Position numbers and translations under genes: made by a program. DNA of 64,000 nt from Cytobacillus oceanisediminis (GTDB taxonomy: Bacteria > Bacillota > Bacilli > Bacillales > Cytobacillaceae). How positions within the stretch are numbered: the first letter of the stretch is position 1; each line of letters opens with the position of its first letter. Positions 8,445 to 17,190 of the stretch are shown here, in pieces. The notes beneath the pieces were generated by a model. That model made no database searches and was not told the origin of the DNA. It saw only the letters and a program-made list of their open reading frames with translations. Location of the stretch: positions 744,001-808,000 of the forward strand of contig NZ_SOEE01000002.1 in the NCBI RefSeq assembly GCF_004366035.1, written 5' to 3'.

Positions 8445-9197
8445 CTAATACGTCATGCCTCCCCCATCTACTGAAAGCGTGGCTCCAGTGATGAAGGATG
8501 ATTCCTCGGAAGCAAGGAACAATACTGCAGATGCTACCTCTTCGGGCGTTCCGATTCTTCCGAGTGCATTGGCCCTGGAAATGATTGGCCATTTCCGCTC
8601 ATCATTTTTCCAGCCTTTAATGATATTCGTATCAATAACCCCAGGAGCAATGGCATTTACCCGGATATTATACTTTCCATATTCCAAAGCTGCATTTTTA
8701 GTTAATAGGATCACCCCGGCTTTGGAGGCGTTATAGGGAGCTAGATATTTCTGCCCTTTGAGCCCGAGTAAACTGGAAGTGTTAATGATAGAACCGCCTC
8801 CGGCTTTCATCAACTCTGGGACGGCATGCTTCATCCCAAGGAAAACTCCTTTTAAATTGACATCAATGACCCGATCCCAATCTTCTTCTTCAAGATCAAT
8901 ACTTTTAACATTTGGACTGCCAATTCCCGCATTGTTGAAAAGGATATTCACCTGTCCATACATTTCTGATGCATATCCAATAAGATTCTTTACTTGTATG
9001 GAATCGCTTACATCAGTATGAAAAAATGCTGCTGAACCACCTTGCAGCGAAATAAGATTTACTGTTTCTTCTCCACCTTCAGCATCCATATCACCAATGA
9101 CAATCTTTGCTCCTTGTTCTGCAAAGAGAAGGGCAGCTGCACGCCCAATCCCTCCGGATCCGCCGGTTATAATGGCTGTCTTTCCTGCTAATCTCAT
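8445..9197 (-). CDS. Short-chain dehydrogenase/reductase
   Basis: Classical SDR of 250 residues with TGGSGGIG, NNAGIG, the catalytic Ser region (IINTSSLLG), YNASK and the C-terminal SVDGGGM. AAGGGGGAA precedes the ATG. It forms its own short unit upstream of the TetR gene, with operator copy 3 and a good sigma-A promoter immediately upstream, so it should respond to the same signal as the rest of the module. The substrate is unknown; a 3-hydroxyacyl-CoA or secondary alcohol is plausible. Confidence 0.9.
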   Translation of the reverse strand: MRLAGKTAIITGGSGGIGRAAALLFAEQGAKIVIGDMDAEGGEETVNLISLQGGSAAFFHTDVSDSIQVKNLIGYASEMYGQVNILFNNAGIGSPNVKSIDLEEEDWDRVIDVNLKGVFLGMKHAVPELMKAGGGSIINTSSLLGLKGQKYLAPYNASKAGVILLTKNAALEYGKYNIRVNAIAPGVIDTNIIKGWKNDERKWPIISRANALGRIGTPEEVASAVLFLASEESSFITGATLSVDGGGMTY

Positions 9198-9230
9198 ATC
9201 ATTCCCCCTTCTGTGCCAGTCTTCCTACTT

Positions 9231-9252
9231 AGATACTAACCAGTAGGTATGT
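9231..9252. promoter_or_regulatory. Palindromic operator copy 3, probable TetR site
   Basis: The sequence around 9234-9250 (ATACTAACC then AGTAGGTAT) matches copy 2 at 16 of 17 positions but has a less symmetrical centre. It sits just downstream of the promoter at 9263-9290 on the minus strand and 34 bases before the SDR start, a repressing position. Confidence 0.65.
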
Positions 9253-9262
9253 ACTTAAACTT

Positions 9263-9290
9263 ATTATAAGCTTAATATCGAATTATTCAA
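9263..9290 (-). promoter_or_regulatory. Sigma-A promoter for the SDR gene at 8445-9197
   Basis: Minus-strand -35 TTGAAT (9290-9285), 16-base spacer and a perfect -10 TATAAT (9268-9263). Operator copy 3 begins about 10 bases downstream of the -10 box. Confidence 0.65.
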
Positions 9291-9383
9291 CTACTATTCT
9301 AAATATTACAAAAATAATTTTAAATGGTCCGAAATACTAAAGATTTAAGCATTTTAAGAATCCATACATTCTATTAACTACTC

Positions 9384-9580
9384 GCCAGGTTCCTCTTACG
9401 CAGCTCAGCTGTACTTTCCTGTTCCTCTACAGAGACTCCCCGGGAATTTGAGTAAGCCCCTGAAAAAATACCGTAGAATGAAGGCGATTGTATTGAGGAT
9501 CCCGTGCATTGCGCTCCAAACAACACGGTTCCAAAATCACATGAGCCTTTAACATAGCCATTAAATAAAAGGAACCTGAC
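9384..9580. repeat. About 197-bp non-coding element bounded by imperfect inverted repeats
   Basis: The ends, GCCAGGTTCCTCTT at 9384-9397 and AAAAGGAACCTGAC at 9567-9580, are inverted copies matching at 12 of 14 positions. Nothing between them looks coding on either strand. It lies just after the last gene of the long beta-oxidation operon. It may be a small MITE-like or REP-like remnant or chance; no target duplication was found. Confidence 0.25.
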
Positions 9581-9587
9581 TTTTATT

Positions 9588-9989
9588 TTAAGAACGCAAT
9601 AGTTTAAAGTTTCCTAACCCTTTTGCCAGAATTTCACCTTTTGAGTTTTTAATTTCTGCTTCCATAAAGGCAAGTTTAAAACCCAGCTTCAGGATTTTTG
9701 ATTCTGCAAAAATTTCACCTACGGAAACCGGGGCAAAATATTGGATAGTTAGGCTGGTTGTAATGCACTTTTCCTTTGTAACAGCTCTTAGAAGCATCCC
9801 TTGGACAAAATCCAGCATCGTTGCATGAATTCCTCCATGAAGTGTACCATTTACATTTAACAGCTGATCCCTAATCCCCAGCTTTAATTTCACTCGGTTA
9901 TCATCAAACTCTATGATTTCAAAACCAATATGCTTAAAAAAAGGACTATTTTCGAAGGTCTCCTTTATATCGTCAGCAGTCAACTGCAC
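9588..9989 (-). CDS. PaaI-like hotdog-fold thioesterase
   Basis: A 133-residue hotdog-fold acyl-CoA thioesterase of the PaaI/YbdB type. The fold's central motif reads NGTLHGGIHATMLDFVQG, with the conserved GG-H region, followed by TTSLTIQYFAPV. It begins with GTG at 9989, with GGGGAG 7 bases upstream. It is the last gene of the sigma-54 operon, 18 bases after the enoyl-CoA hydratase. In such pathways these enzymes release stalled CoA thioesters and recycle CoA, which fits here, but the substrate is not known. Confidence 0.85.
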   Translation of the reverse strand: MQLTADDIKETFENSPFFKHIGFEIIEFDDNRVKLKLGIRDQLLNVNGTLHGGIHATMLDFVQGMLLRAVTKEKCITTSLTIQYFAPVSVGEIFAESKILKLGFKLAFMEAEIKNSKGEILAKGLGNFKLLRS

Positions 9990-10007
9990 AATTTCACTCC
10001 CCTTATC

Positions 10008-10793
10008 TTATCGTGAAACGAACTCTGGTTTTCTTTTTTCCAGGAAAGCTGCTGTTCCCTCATTCTTGTCCTCTGTTGAGAATAGGACTGCCTGAGCCAG
10101 CTTTTCAATCATTAAACCAGTTTTTTGATCTGTCTCAGCTCCAGTGTGAACTGCTATTTTCGCCATTTTCACAGCAAGCGGGCCTTTTGTTAATATGATC
10201 CGGGCTATTTCCTCTGCTTTTGCCTGCAGATTTTCGGGTGACACTACTTCTGATACCAATCCAAACCGATAAGCCTCTTCACCGTCTATTACTTTTCCAG
10301 TCAAAATCATTTCAAGCGCTTTGCCTTTTCCTACAATTCGTGCTAGCCGCTGAGTTCCCCCTGCTCCCGGGATAATTGAAAGATTTAGCTCCGGCAGCCC
10401 AAATTTCGAATTATACGAAGCAACACGTATGTCACAGGAAAGAGCAAGCTCACATCCTCCTCCAAGGGCATAGCCATTTACCATCGCAATGGTTGGCTTA
10501 TCATACATTTCAATATAGTCATAAACCTGTTGCATCCCGCCCGGTTTAAATACATCTAAAGCCACCTTCTGCTTGAGCTGGCTAATGTCTGCACCTGCGG
10601 CAAAAGATTTTTCTCCCTTCCCTGTAAAAATGACACAGCCCACCGTTTCATCTTCCCTCAGCCTGTTAAGTGCAGAAAGGATTTCCTGCAGCGTTTCATG
10701 ATTTAAAGCATTTCGAAGCTCTGGACGGTTGATTACAATATAGGCAAGACTGTTCTTTTTTAAGACTTCAATATTTTCATAAACCAATTTCAA
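10008..10793 (-). CDS. Enoyl-CoA hydratase
   Basis: Crotonase-family hydratase of 261 residues that adds water to 2-enoyl-CoA. Both catalytic glutamates are present, in GGGCELAL and in GLPELNLSIIPGAGGTQRL, unlike the isomerase at 5929. The TTG at 10793 is chosen because AAGGGAG lies 5 bases upstream and it gives the usual length; an ATG at 10811 overlapping the previous gene's end is possible. It follows the hotdog gene at 10804 closely and provides the second beta-oxidation step in this operon. Confidence 0.9.
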   Translation of the reverse strand: MKLVYENIEVLKKNSLAYIVINRPELRNALNHETLQEILSALNRLREDETVGCVIFTGKGEKSFAAGADISQLKQKVALDVFKPGGMQQVYDYIEMYDKPTIAMVNGYALGGGCELALSCDIRVASYNSKFGLPELNLSIIPGAGGTQRLARIVGKGKALEMILTGKVIDGEEAYRFGLVSEVVSPENLQAKAEEIARIILTKGPLAVKMAKIAVHTGAETDQKTGLMIEKLAQAVLFSTEDKNEGTAAFLEKRKPEFVSR

Positions 10794-10803
10794 ATCAGCT
10801 CCC

Positions 10804-11187
10804 TTACACATTTTTATAGGAAATTAATTTAAAGCTTGCCTGGCCATTTGCAATCATTCTGCCTGAAGCATCGAGGATCTTTCCTTCCCCATATGCTGAT
10901 TTAGCCGTACTATGCAAGACTTTTGCCCGGCAGAAAAAGATGTCTTTTTTCGCAGAATCAAAAATATTGGTGTGCAGCTGAAGGGTTACAGCAAAACACC
11001 TTGCCTTTTCAGAAACGGCTGTTCCAATCGCAGTATCGAGCAATATCTGAAAAACGCCTGCACCAATGTTCTCTTCATCCAATAAATGCTTTTCTTTTAG
11101 AACACTTCTAATAACAATGGTTCCATTTTCATCAGGCTCACGTTTAAAATCCAAGTAGTCAAATAACAAGGAATGCCTATCTTCCAT
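10804..11187 (-). CDS. Hotdog-fold thioesterase-like protein
   Basis: A 127-residue protein with a probable hotdog fold: VFQILLDTAIGTAVSE in the central helix and VTLQLHTNIF in the following strand resemble PaaI-type enzymes. The conserved GG-H of the other hotdog gene is not kept (GAGVFQILLD instead), so the catalytic set differs and it may be a divergent thioesterase or partner subunit. It sits between thiolase and enoyl-CoA hydratase, within about 11 bases of each, so it is part of the operon. Confidence 0.72.
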   Translation of the reverse strand: MEDRHSLLFDYLDFKREPDENGTIVIRSVLKEKHLLDEENIGAGVFQILLDTAIGTAVSEKARCFAVTLQLHTNIFDSAKKDIFFCRAKVLHSTAKSAYGEGKILDASGRMIANGQASFKLISYKNV

Positions 11188-11198
11188 CTATTCCACCA

Positions 11199-12407
11199 TC
11201 ACATTCTCTGAGCTTGGGCAATATTTTCAATTAAGATGGCCATCCCTTGGCCTCCCCCCACACAAAGGGTTGCAATTCCATATCGTTCCTCCCTGCGAAT
11301 CAGTTCGTGCATTAAGGTTACAACGATACGGGTACCTGTAGACCCTACAGGATGGCCAAGGGCAATTGCCCCGCCATTTACATTCACTTTATTCTGATCA
11401 AGACCCAGTTCTCTAATAACAGCAAGGGATTGAGATGCAAATGCTTCATTTAGCTCAAAAAGAGCAATATCTTTAATGGATTTATCTGTACGTTCAAGGA
11501 GTTTTTTAACTGCAGGGACTGGACCTATTCCCATAATTTCAGGTGACACACCTGCTGCAGCCCAATCAACTATCCTGGCAAGAGGCCTTTGGTTTAGCTC
11601 TTCAGCTTTTTCGCTTGACATGACAATAACAGCTGCAGCTCCATCATTTCGGCCGCAAGCATTCCCAGCCGTTACTGTTCCGGCGTTTCTGAAAGCCGGC
11701 TTTAATTTAGCCAGCTTTTCCATGGTGGTTTCAGGGCGGGGATGCTCATCTGTATCCACTAAAAAGGAACCTTTTTTTGATTGGATTTCGTACGAGGCAA
11801 TTTCCTCCCTGAATCGGCCTTCCCGAATGGCTGCGTCCGCTTTTCGCTGGCTTTCTAATGCAAAAGCATCCTGGTCTTCCCTGGCAACACTATATTTTTC
11901 GGCTACATTTTCTGCGGTGATGCCCATGCCGAGATTTTCACCATAAATTTCCTTGGGCTGTTGTCCTGCTTCAGTATTAGAGTCAATCAATTTTGCCCGG
12001 TCTCCGCCAAAACGGGCCGCCCGCAAATAAATAGGTGAACAGCTCATGCTCTCCGTTCCGCCGGCCACAACAATCTCCGCCTGGCCGGATTGAATTTGCT
12101 GAACCGCAGAGGCAATAGCCTGCATCCCGGATGCGCATAAACGATTAACAGTGAAAGCAGGTGCAGTTTCAGGTATGCCTGCCCTTAAGGCTGCAACTCT
12201 TGCTACGTTTGATGATTCTGTTGATTGCCGCACTTCTCCTAAGATGACTTCATCAACCTGATCTCCTTTAAGTCTCGCACGACCCAGCGCTTCTTTAATT
12301 ACATGGCTGGCCAAATGGCCTGAGCTGATTTCCTTCAAAGCTCCGCCATAACGTCCAATTGGGGTGCGTACACCGCTGACAATGACGATTTCTTTCCGAA
12401 CTGCCAT
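11199..12407 (-). CDS. Acetyl-CoA acyltransferase (thiolase)
   Basis: Thiolase of 402 residues that cleaves 3-oxoacyl-CoA with CoA, or condenses acetyl-CoA. The nucleophilic Cys is in [10 protein letters not shown], the catalytic His in [10 protein letters not shown] and the second Cys in TLCVGGGQG, so the active site is complete. The ATG at 12407 has GGAG 7 bases upstream, better than the ATG at 12413. It comes 26 bases after the dehydrogenase. As the last core step of beta-oxidation it closes the cycle encoded in this operon. Confidence 0.93.
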   Translation of the reverse strand: MAVRKEIVIVSGVRTPIGRYGGALKEISSGHLASHVIKEALGRARLKGDQVDEVILGEVRQSTESSNVARVAALRAGIPETAPAFTVNRLCASGMQAIASAVQQIQSGQAEIVVAGGTESMSCSPIYLRAARFGGDRAKLIDSNTEAGQQPKEIYGENLGMGITAENVAEKYSVAREDQDAFALESQRKADAAIREGRFREEIASYEIQSKKGSFLVDTDEHPRPETTMEKLAKLKPAFRNAGTVTAGNACGRNDGAAAVIVMSSEKAEELNQRPLARIVDWAAAGVSPEIMGIGPVPAVKKLLERTDKSIKDIALFELNEAFASQSLAVIRELGLDQNKVNVNGGAIALGHPVGSTGTRIVVTLMHELIRREERYGIATLCVGGGQGMAILIENIAQAQRM

Positions 12408-12433
12408 ATCCATTCTCCTTTTACCTGCAAATT

Positions 12434-13585
12434 TTATAGGCTGTAATCCTTCTTTAATTGTCCTGCAATTATATTTTTCTGAATCTCTGAAGTTCCTTCG
12501 TATATGCGTGTAATACGTGCATCCCGGAAAAAACGTTCAATTGGATAGTCAGCAATATAACCAAGACCCCCATGTACCTGGACAGCCTTGTCGGCGACAC
12601 GGTTGTAAACTTCAGATCCAAACAGCTTCAGCATCGCTGCTTCTTTGATAACCTTCATACCCTCATCGACCATCCAGGCGACTCTGTACGTAAAGGAACG
12701 AAGCGTTTCAATTTCCATAGCCATTTCAGCAAGCATATGAGAAACGGCCTGGTGTTCTATAATCGGAACATTAAATTGAACTCTGGTTTGAGCGAAAATA
12801 GCGGACATATCGAGTATCTTTTGGCATGATCCCAGATTCCTTGCTGCGAGGCCGGCACGTCCATTCGCAAGGATTTTAAGGGCATTTACATAGCCGTGTC
12901 CTTCTTCGCCAAGGACGTTTTCAACTGGAACTTCACAATCCTCGAGTATTACTTCAGCAGAATGTGATCCTCTCAGTCCCATTTTTTTCTCCACTGCTCC
13001 GACATGGAAGCCCGGAAAATCTTTTTCAACTATAAAAGATGTAATACCCTTTGCACCTTTTAAAGGGTCGGTTACTGCCATGACTGTAAAGACATCTGCC
13101 TCAGTGGCATTTGTGATATAATGTTTTGTTCCGTTAAGGATATATTTATCTCCTTTTTTTACTGCTGTCGTTTTTAAATTCGTTGCGTTTGATCCCGCAG
13201 CTGGTTCAGTGAGTGCGAAGGCACCAATCTTCTCCCCTGCTGCCATATCGGGAAGATACTTCTGTCTTTGCTCTTCGTTTCCCATCTCCACAATCCCGAC
13301 TGTGCCGATGCCAGTATGTGCACCAATCAGGGTGGTATAACCATTATGTGTAGCACCAATTTCTTCATAAAGCGCACATTTTCCGACCATTCCAATACCC
13401 AGACCGCCATATTCCTCAGGAATACTCAGTCCGAATAAACCCATTTCTTTTGACATTTCTATTATTCTCTCAGGTATTTTGTTTTCTTCTTCAATTTGCA
13501 TTGCGACAGCTTCTACTTCCGTCTGAACAAAGTCGCGGACATTCTTTTTCAAAAATTCGATGTCTTCACTCAATCGAAAATCCAT
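12434..13585 (-). CDS. Acyl-CoA dehydrogenase
   Basis: FAD-dependent dehydrogenase of 383 residues. [14 protein letters not shown] and the C-terminal [22 protein letters not shown] match the family, and the catalytic Glu is present in YEGTSEIQ. The ATG at 13585 is chosen over a TTG at 13591; GGGGTG is 7 bases upstream. It is 15 bases after the 3-hydroxyacyl-CoA dehydrogenase gene. This is the second such gene in the operon (the first is at 22634), similar but clearly not identical, suggesting two oxidation steps or two chain-length ranges. Electrons should go to the ETF pair at 14533-16297. Confidence 0.92.
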   Translation of the reverse strand: MDFRLSEDIEFLKKNVRDFVQTEVEAVAMQIEEENKIPERIIEMSKEMGLFGLSIPEEYGGLGIGMVGKCALYEEIGATHNGYTTLIGAHTGIGTVGIVEMGNEEQRQKYLPDMAAGEKIGAFALTEPAAGSNATNLKTTAVKKGDKYILNGTKHYITNATEADVFTVMAVTDPLKGAKGITSFIVEKDFPGFHVGAVEKKMGLRGSHSAEVILEDCEVPVENVLGEEGHGYVNALKILANGRAGLAARNLGSCQKILDMSAIFAQTRVQFNVPIIEHQAVSHMLAEMAMEIETLRSFTYRVAWMVDEGMKVIKEAAMLKLFGSEVYNRVADKAVQVHGGLGYIADYPIERFFRDARITRIYEGTSEIQKNIIAGQLKKDYSL

Positions 13586-13600
13586 TCCCAATCACCCCGC

Positions 13601-14446
13601 TTAATTGTAATCATAAAATCCTTTCCCGCTTTTCTTGCCGAGACGTCCCGCTTTGACATATTTAACCAGAACCGGACATGGACGGTATTTCTCACCAAGC
13701 GTTTTATAGAGATACTCCATATTCCGGAGCCTTGTATCGAGCCCCACAAGGTCCGCGAGTTCAAGCGGGCCCATCGGATGGTTTAGGCCAAGCTTGATCG
13801 CTTTATCGATATCCTCAACCGTGCCGACGCCTTCCATGACCATATTCATCGCTTCGTTGCCAATCAGGCAGTTCATTCTGCTCACCGCAAAGCCCGGAAA
13901 TTCCGTGATTTTAACACATTCCTTTCCAAGCGCTTTTCCAAATTCAATGCTTCGTACAACCGTTTCTTCGGAAGTTTCCAATCCGCTGATGACTTCAATC
14001 AGCTTCATTTTGGGAACAGGGTTGAAGAAATGAAGGGCAATGCAGCGCTCTGGTCTTGAGGTTTGTGCCGCAATCTCAGTGGGACTCATCGTAGAGGTAT
14101 TAGTAGCCAATATCGCTGACGGTTTAACGAACTGATCGAGCCGTTTGAAAATATCTATTTTAAGGTCCATTATTTCAGGTACAGCTTCAATGACCAAATC
14201 GGCTTCCTGAGCGGATTCTTCGAGTTTGGTTGTATATTGGATTCTGCTGATGGCCGAATCTCCTTCTTCTCTATTAATCAGCCCATTTTCAACAGAACGG
14301 TTAAATTGATTTTCTATATAAGCTTGACAGCTGTCCAGGGAGCTTTTATTAATATCCTGGACCACTGTCATAAATCCTGCCGCAGCACTTGAATAAGCGA
14401 TTCCGCGGCCCATTGTGCCGGAACCAATTACACTGATTGTTTCCAT
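13601..14446 (-). CDS. 3-hydroxyacyl-CoA dehydrogenase (3-hydroxybutyryl-CoA type)
   Basis: NAD-dependent dehydrogenase of 281 residues, the usual size of the single-domain 3-hydroxybutyryl-CoA enzymes. It shows the Rossmann motif GSGTMGRGIA, the catalytic His in LHFFNPVPKMKLIEV and the C-terminal GRLGKKSGKGFYDY. AAGGAGG precedes the ATG. It is one of two such enzymes in the operon (the other at 16312); the pair share the fold but differ along their length, so they may serve different chain lengths or substituents. Confidence 0.92.
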   Translation of the reverse strand: METISVIGSGTMGRGIAYSSAAAGFMTVVQDINKSSLDSCQAYIENQFNRSVENGLINREEGDSAISRIQYTTKLEESAQEADLVIEAVPEIMDLKIDIFKRLDQFVKPSAILATNTSTMSPTEIAAQTSRPERCIALHFFNPVPKMKLIEVISGLETSEETVVRSIEFGKALGKECVKITEFPGFAVSRMNCLIGNEAMNMVMEGVGTVEDIDKAIKLGLNHPMGPLELADLVGLDTRLRNMEYLYKTLGEKYRPCPVLVKYVKAGRLGKKSGKGFYDYN

Positions 14447-14532
14447 GCTGATTCCTCCTTTTTAAACTTCATGGCAGGCAGTTTAAGTATTACTAGTCTT
14501 TAAATCTTTCAAAACATTTTTACTGAAATAGA

Positions 14533-15510
14533 CTATGCTTTTACCAGCATTGCTTGAAGCTCTTCGACCAGCATTGGCACCACTTCAAATAAATCTCCGA
14601 CAATACCGTAATCAGCTACCTTAAAAATGTTTGCTTCCGGATCTTTATTAATGGCCACGACTACTTTTGAATTCGACATTCCGGCTAAGTGCTGGATAGC
14701 ACCTGAGATTCCACAAGCGATATATAGATCGGGTGTGACCACTTTTCCTGTTTGTCCGATTTGGAGTGAATAATCACAATATTCCGCATCACATGCACCG
14801 CGTGAAGCCCCAACCGCACCGCCAAGCACATCAGCAAGTTCCTTAAGCGGCTTGAAGCCCTCAGCACTTTTCACACCGCGCCCACCGGCCACAATCACTT
14901 TGGCTTCTGACAGGTCGACACCCTGGACAGCCTTTTCGGCTACTTCACGGACGATGCTGCGGAGATCTTTAATATCTGCAGAAACGGCTGAAATCTCTCC
15001 TTCACGTGATGCATCTTCTTTAAGCGGAGGGATGTTATTGGGCCTAATGGAAGCCATCAAAATCCCATCCGTTAAAATCTTCTTTTCAAATGCTTTTCCA
15101 GAATAGATAGGCCGTGTAAAAATAATATTGTCACCCGCTGCTTCAATGGCAACAGCATCAGAGATCAGTCCCGCGCCCAGCTTGCTTGCAATTTTAGGAG
15201 ATAAATCCTTTCCTAGCGCTGTATGTCCAAAAATAATAGCTTCCGGTTTTTCTTGATCAATAACGGCAAGAAATGCCTGGGAAAATCCATCAGGAGTGTA
15301 GGCTGCAAGCTTAGGATCCTCAACAATGACAGCCCTGTCTGCACCATAATGAATCATCTGCGGTGCAAGACCGCGTACCGATTCACCCAACAGCACGGCA
15401 GTCACTTCTCCGCCTTCAGCGACTTTTTTCGCAGCAGCAATCCCTTCAAAGGATATATTCCTTAATTCTCCATTACGGACTTCTCCAAGCACGATTACTT
15501 TTCTTGTCAT
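14533..15510 (-). CDS. etfA: Electron transfer flavoprotein alpha subunit
   Basis: FAD-binding alpha subunit that takes electrons from acyl-CoA dehydrogenases to the quinone pool through an ETF oxidoreductase. The 325 residues include the C-terminal FAD motif region ([40 protein letters not shown]). The ATG at 15510 is 8 bases from GGAGG, better placed than the ATG at 15516. It lies 13 bases after etfB. Being inside this operon, the pair may be dedicated to its two dehydrogenases, which is inferred. Confidence 0.95.
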   Translation of the reverse strand: MTRKVIVLGEVRNGELRNISFEGIAAAKKVAEGGEVTAVLLGESVRGLAPQMIHYGADRAVIVEDPKLAAYTPDGFSQAFLAVIDQEKPEAIIFGHTALGKDLSPKIASKLGAGLISDAVAIEAAGDNIIFTRPIYSGKAFEKKILTDGILMASIRPNNIPPLKEDASREGEISAVSADIKDLRSIVREVAEKAVQGVDLSEAKVIVAGGRGVKSAEGFKPLKELADVLGGAVGASRGACDAEYCDYSLQIGQTGKVVTPDLYIACGISGAIQHLAGMSNSKVVVAINKDPEANIFKVADYGIVGDLFEVVPMLVEELQAMLVKA

Positions 15511-15523
15511 GTACATTCCCTCC

Positions 15524-16297
15524 TCAAATTACTTTTGCTTCTGAATGAAGCAGGTTGATAAGCTCCTTTACCTGATCCTGAACCTCTCCATCAAGAATAC
15601 GGCCGCCTTCTTTTTTCGGAGGCAGATAAATGTCAACGGTTTTCGTTTTTGCCGCTACATCGTTTTCATCCAAATCAAGGTCAGCAAGTTCCAATTCTTC
15701 CAGCGGTTTTTTCTTTGCCTTCATAATTCCCGGCAAAGAAGGGTAGCGTGGTTCATTCAATCCTTGCTGTGCTGTAACAAGCAGCGGAAGAGACGCTTCA
15801 ATGGTTTCCGAGCTGCCCTCAACGTCCCTGATAATGTTCACATTTCTTCCCTCTATTTCAATTTTTGTAATAGTGGTAACGTAAGGGATGCCCAGAAGGT
15901 CAGCAACACGAGGCCCGACCTGACCGCTTCCGCCATCAATCGCAACATTCCCTGCAAAAATTAAGTCTGCTTCCTTATCCTCTAAAAACTCAACCAAAAT
16001 TTTCGCTGTTGTAAACTCATCACCTATCTCCAGGTCATCTTCGGTATTAATCAGCACGGCTTTATCTGCTCCAATTGCCAGCGCTGTCCGCAGCTGCTTT
16101 TCGGCATCCCCGCTGCCAACGGAAACCACTGTTACTTCCCCTCCCTGGCTGTCCCGAATCTGAATCGCTTCTTCCACTCCATATTCGTCATAGGGGTTAA
16201 TAATGAATTCAGCTCCATCTGAATTGATCTCTCCGCCGGAGATGGCAATTTTCTCTTCAGTATCGAAAGTCCTTTTTAATAAAACGTATATATTCAT
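15524..16297 (-). CDS. etfB: Electron transfer flavoprotein beta subunit
   Basis: Partner of EtfA; 257 residues, the normal length. It contains the beta-subunit signature region (VTAQQGLNEPRYPSLPGIMKAKKK) and the AMP-binding region (AGNVAIDGGSGQVGP). GGGAGGG lies before the ATG. Two genes flank it closely, the 3-hydroxyacyl-CoA dehydrogenase 14 bases upstream and etfA 13 bases downstream. Confidence 0.95.
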   Translation of the reverse strand: MNIYVLLKRTFDTEEKIAISGGEINSDGAEFIINPYDEYGVEEAIQIRDSQGGEVTVVSVGSGDAEKQLRTALAIGADKAVLINTEDDLEIGDEFTTAKILVEFLEDKEADLIFAGNVAIDGGSGQVGPRVADLLGIPYVTTITKIEIEGRNVNIIRDVEGSSETIEASLPLLVTAQQGLNEPRYPSLPGIMKAKKKPLEELELADLDLDENDVAAKTKTVDIYLPPKKEGGRILDGEVQDQVKELINLLHSEAKVI

Positions 16298-16311
16298 CCA
16301 TATCCCTCCCG

Positions 16312-17190
16312 TTAGACTTTTGCCTCTGCGGCAGTATAAGTGTAAAAACCTTTTCCAGTCTTTCTTCCAAGCTCTCCTTTTTCATATTTCTCCTGGACAA
16401 CCCTTGAAGGTTTGTCTCTCTCATCTCCACTTTCCTTGTAGCGCTGCATTCGGACCAGATAATTTACATCAATTCCTGTCAGATCCATTAAAGCGAATGG
16501 TCCGATCGGATGGTTAAGCGCTTTCATGCAAACGAGATCAATATCTTCATGACTGGCAATCCCGTTTTCAAGAAGATATACGGCTTCGTCCATCAGCTTT
16601 CCAAGAATCCTGTTTGCTACAAAGCCTGAAATTTCTTTATTTAATAGGACTGGGTACTTATTGATGGACTTCACAAACTCCATAGCCGTCTCAGCGGTTT
16701 CTGCAGAGGTATGAGGCCCGCGGACAACTTCAACAAGCTCCATGACCAGTGCCGGATTGAAGAAATGGACATTACACACTTTTTCCGGCCTTCCCGTTGC
16801 ATCAGCAAGCTCAGAGCTTACAATGGTGGAACTGTTCGTGGCAATGATTGCATGTGCCGGCGCAAGCTTATCAAGCTTTGAAAATAGCTCTCTTTTAATC
16901 TCAAGCTTTTCTACTATCGCTTCAATGATAAAATCAGCACCGCTTAATTCATCAAGGGAAGCGGTAAAATGAATTCTGCTAAACGCTTCTTCAGCTGATT
17001 CCCTCGTAAGCCTTCCTTTTGAAACTCTTTTTTTCATTTGTTCCTCCAGCATTAGCCTGCCTTTTTTCAGGTTATCTTTACTTACATCCTGCAAGGTGAC
17101 AGAATAGCCGCCCAAAGCACATACCATTGCAATTTGTGACCCCATTGTTCCAGCGCCGATCACGCCGACTTTTTCAATCTTATTCGGCAT
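16312..17190 (-). CDS. 3-hydroxyacyl-CoA dehydrogenase
   Basis: NAD-dependent enzyme of 292 residues with GAGTMGSQIAM at the N-terminus, the catalytic His in VHFFNPALVMELVEVV and a C-terminal GRKTGKGFYTY. The ATG at 17190 lies inside the end of the acyl-CoA ligase gene (11-base overlap), with AAAGGAGAG 7 bases upstream; a longer in-frame start at 17211 lacks a good site. The overlap indicates translational coupling with the ligase. Second member of this family in the operon. Confidence 0.92.
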   Translation of the reverse strand: MPNKIEKVGVIGAGTMGSQIAMVCALGGYSVTLQDVSKDNLKKGRLMLEEQMKKRVSKGRLTRESAEEAFSRIHFTASLDELSGADFIIEAIVEKLEIKRELFSKLDKLAPAHAIIATNSSTIVSSELADATGRPEKVCNVHFFNPALVMELVEVVRGPHTSAETAETAMEFVKSINKYPVLLNKEISGFVANRILGKLMDEAVYLLENGIASHEDIDLVCMKALNHPIGPFALMDLTGIDVNYLVRMQRYKESGDERDKPSRVVQEKYEKGELGRKTGKGFYTYTAAEAKV

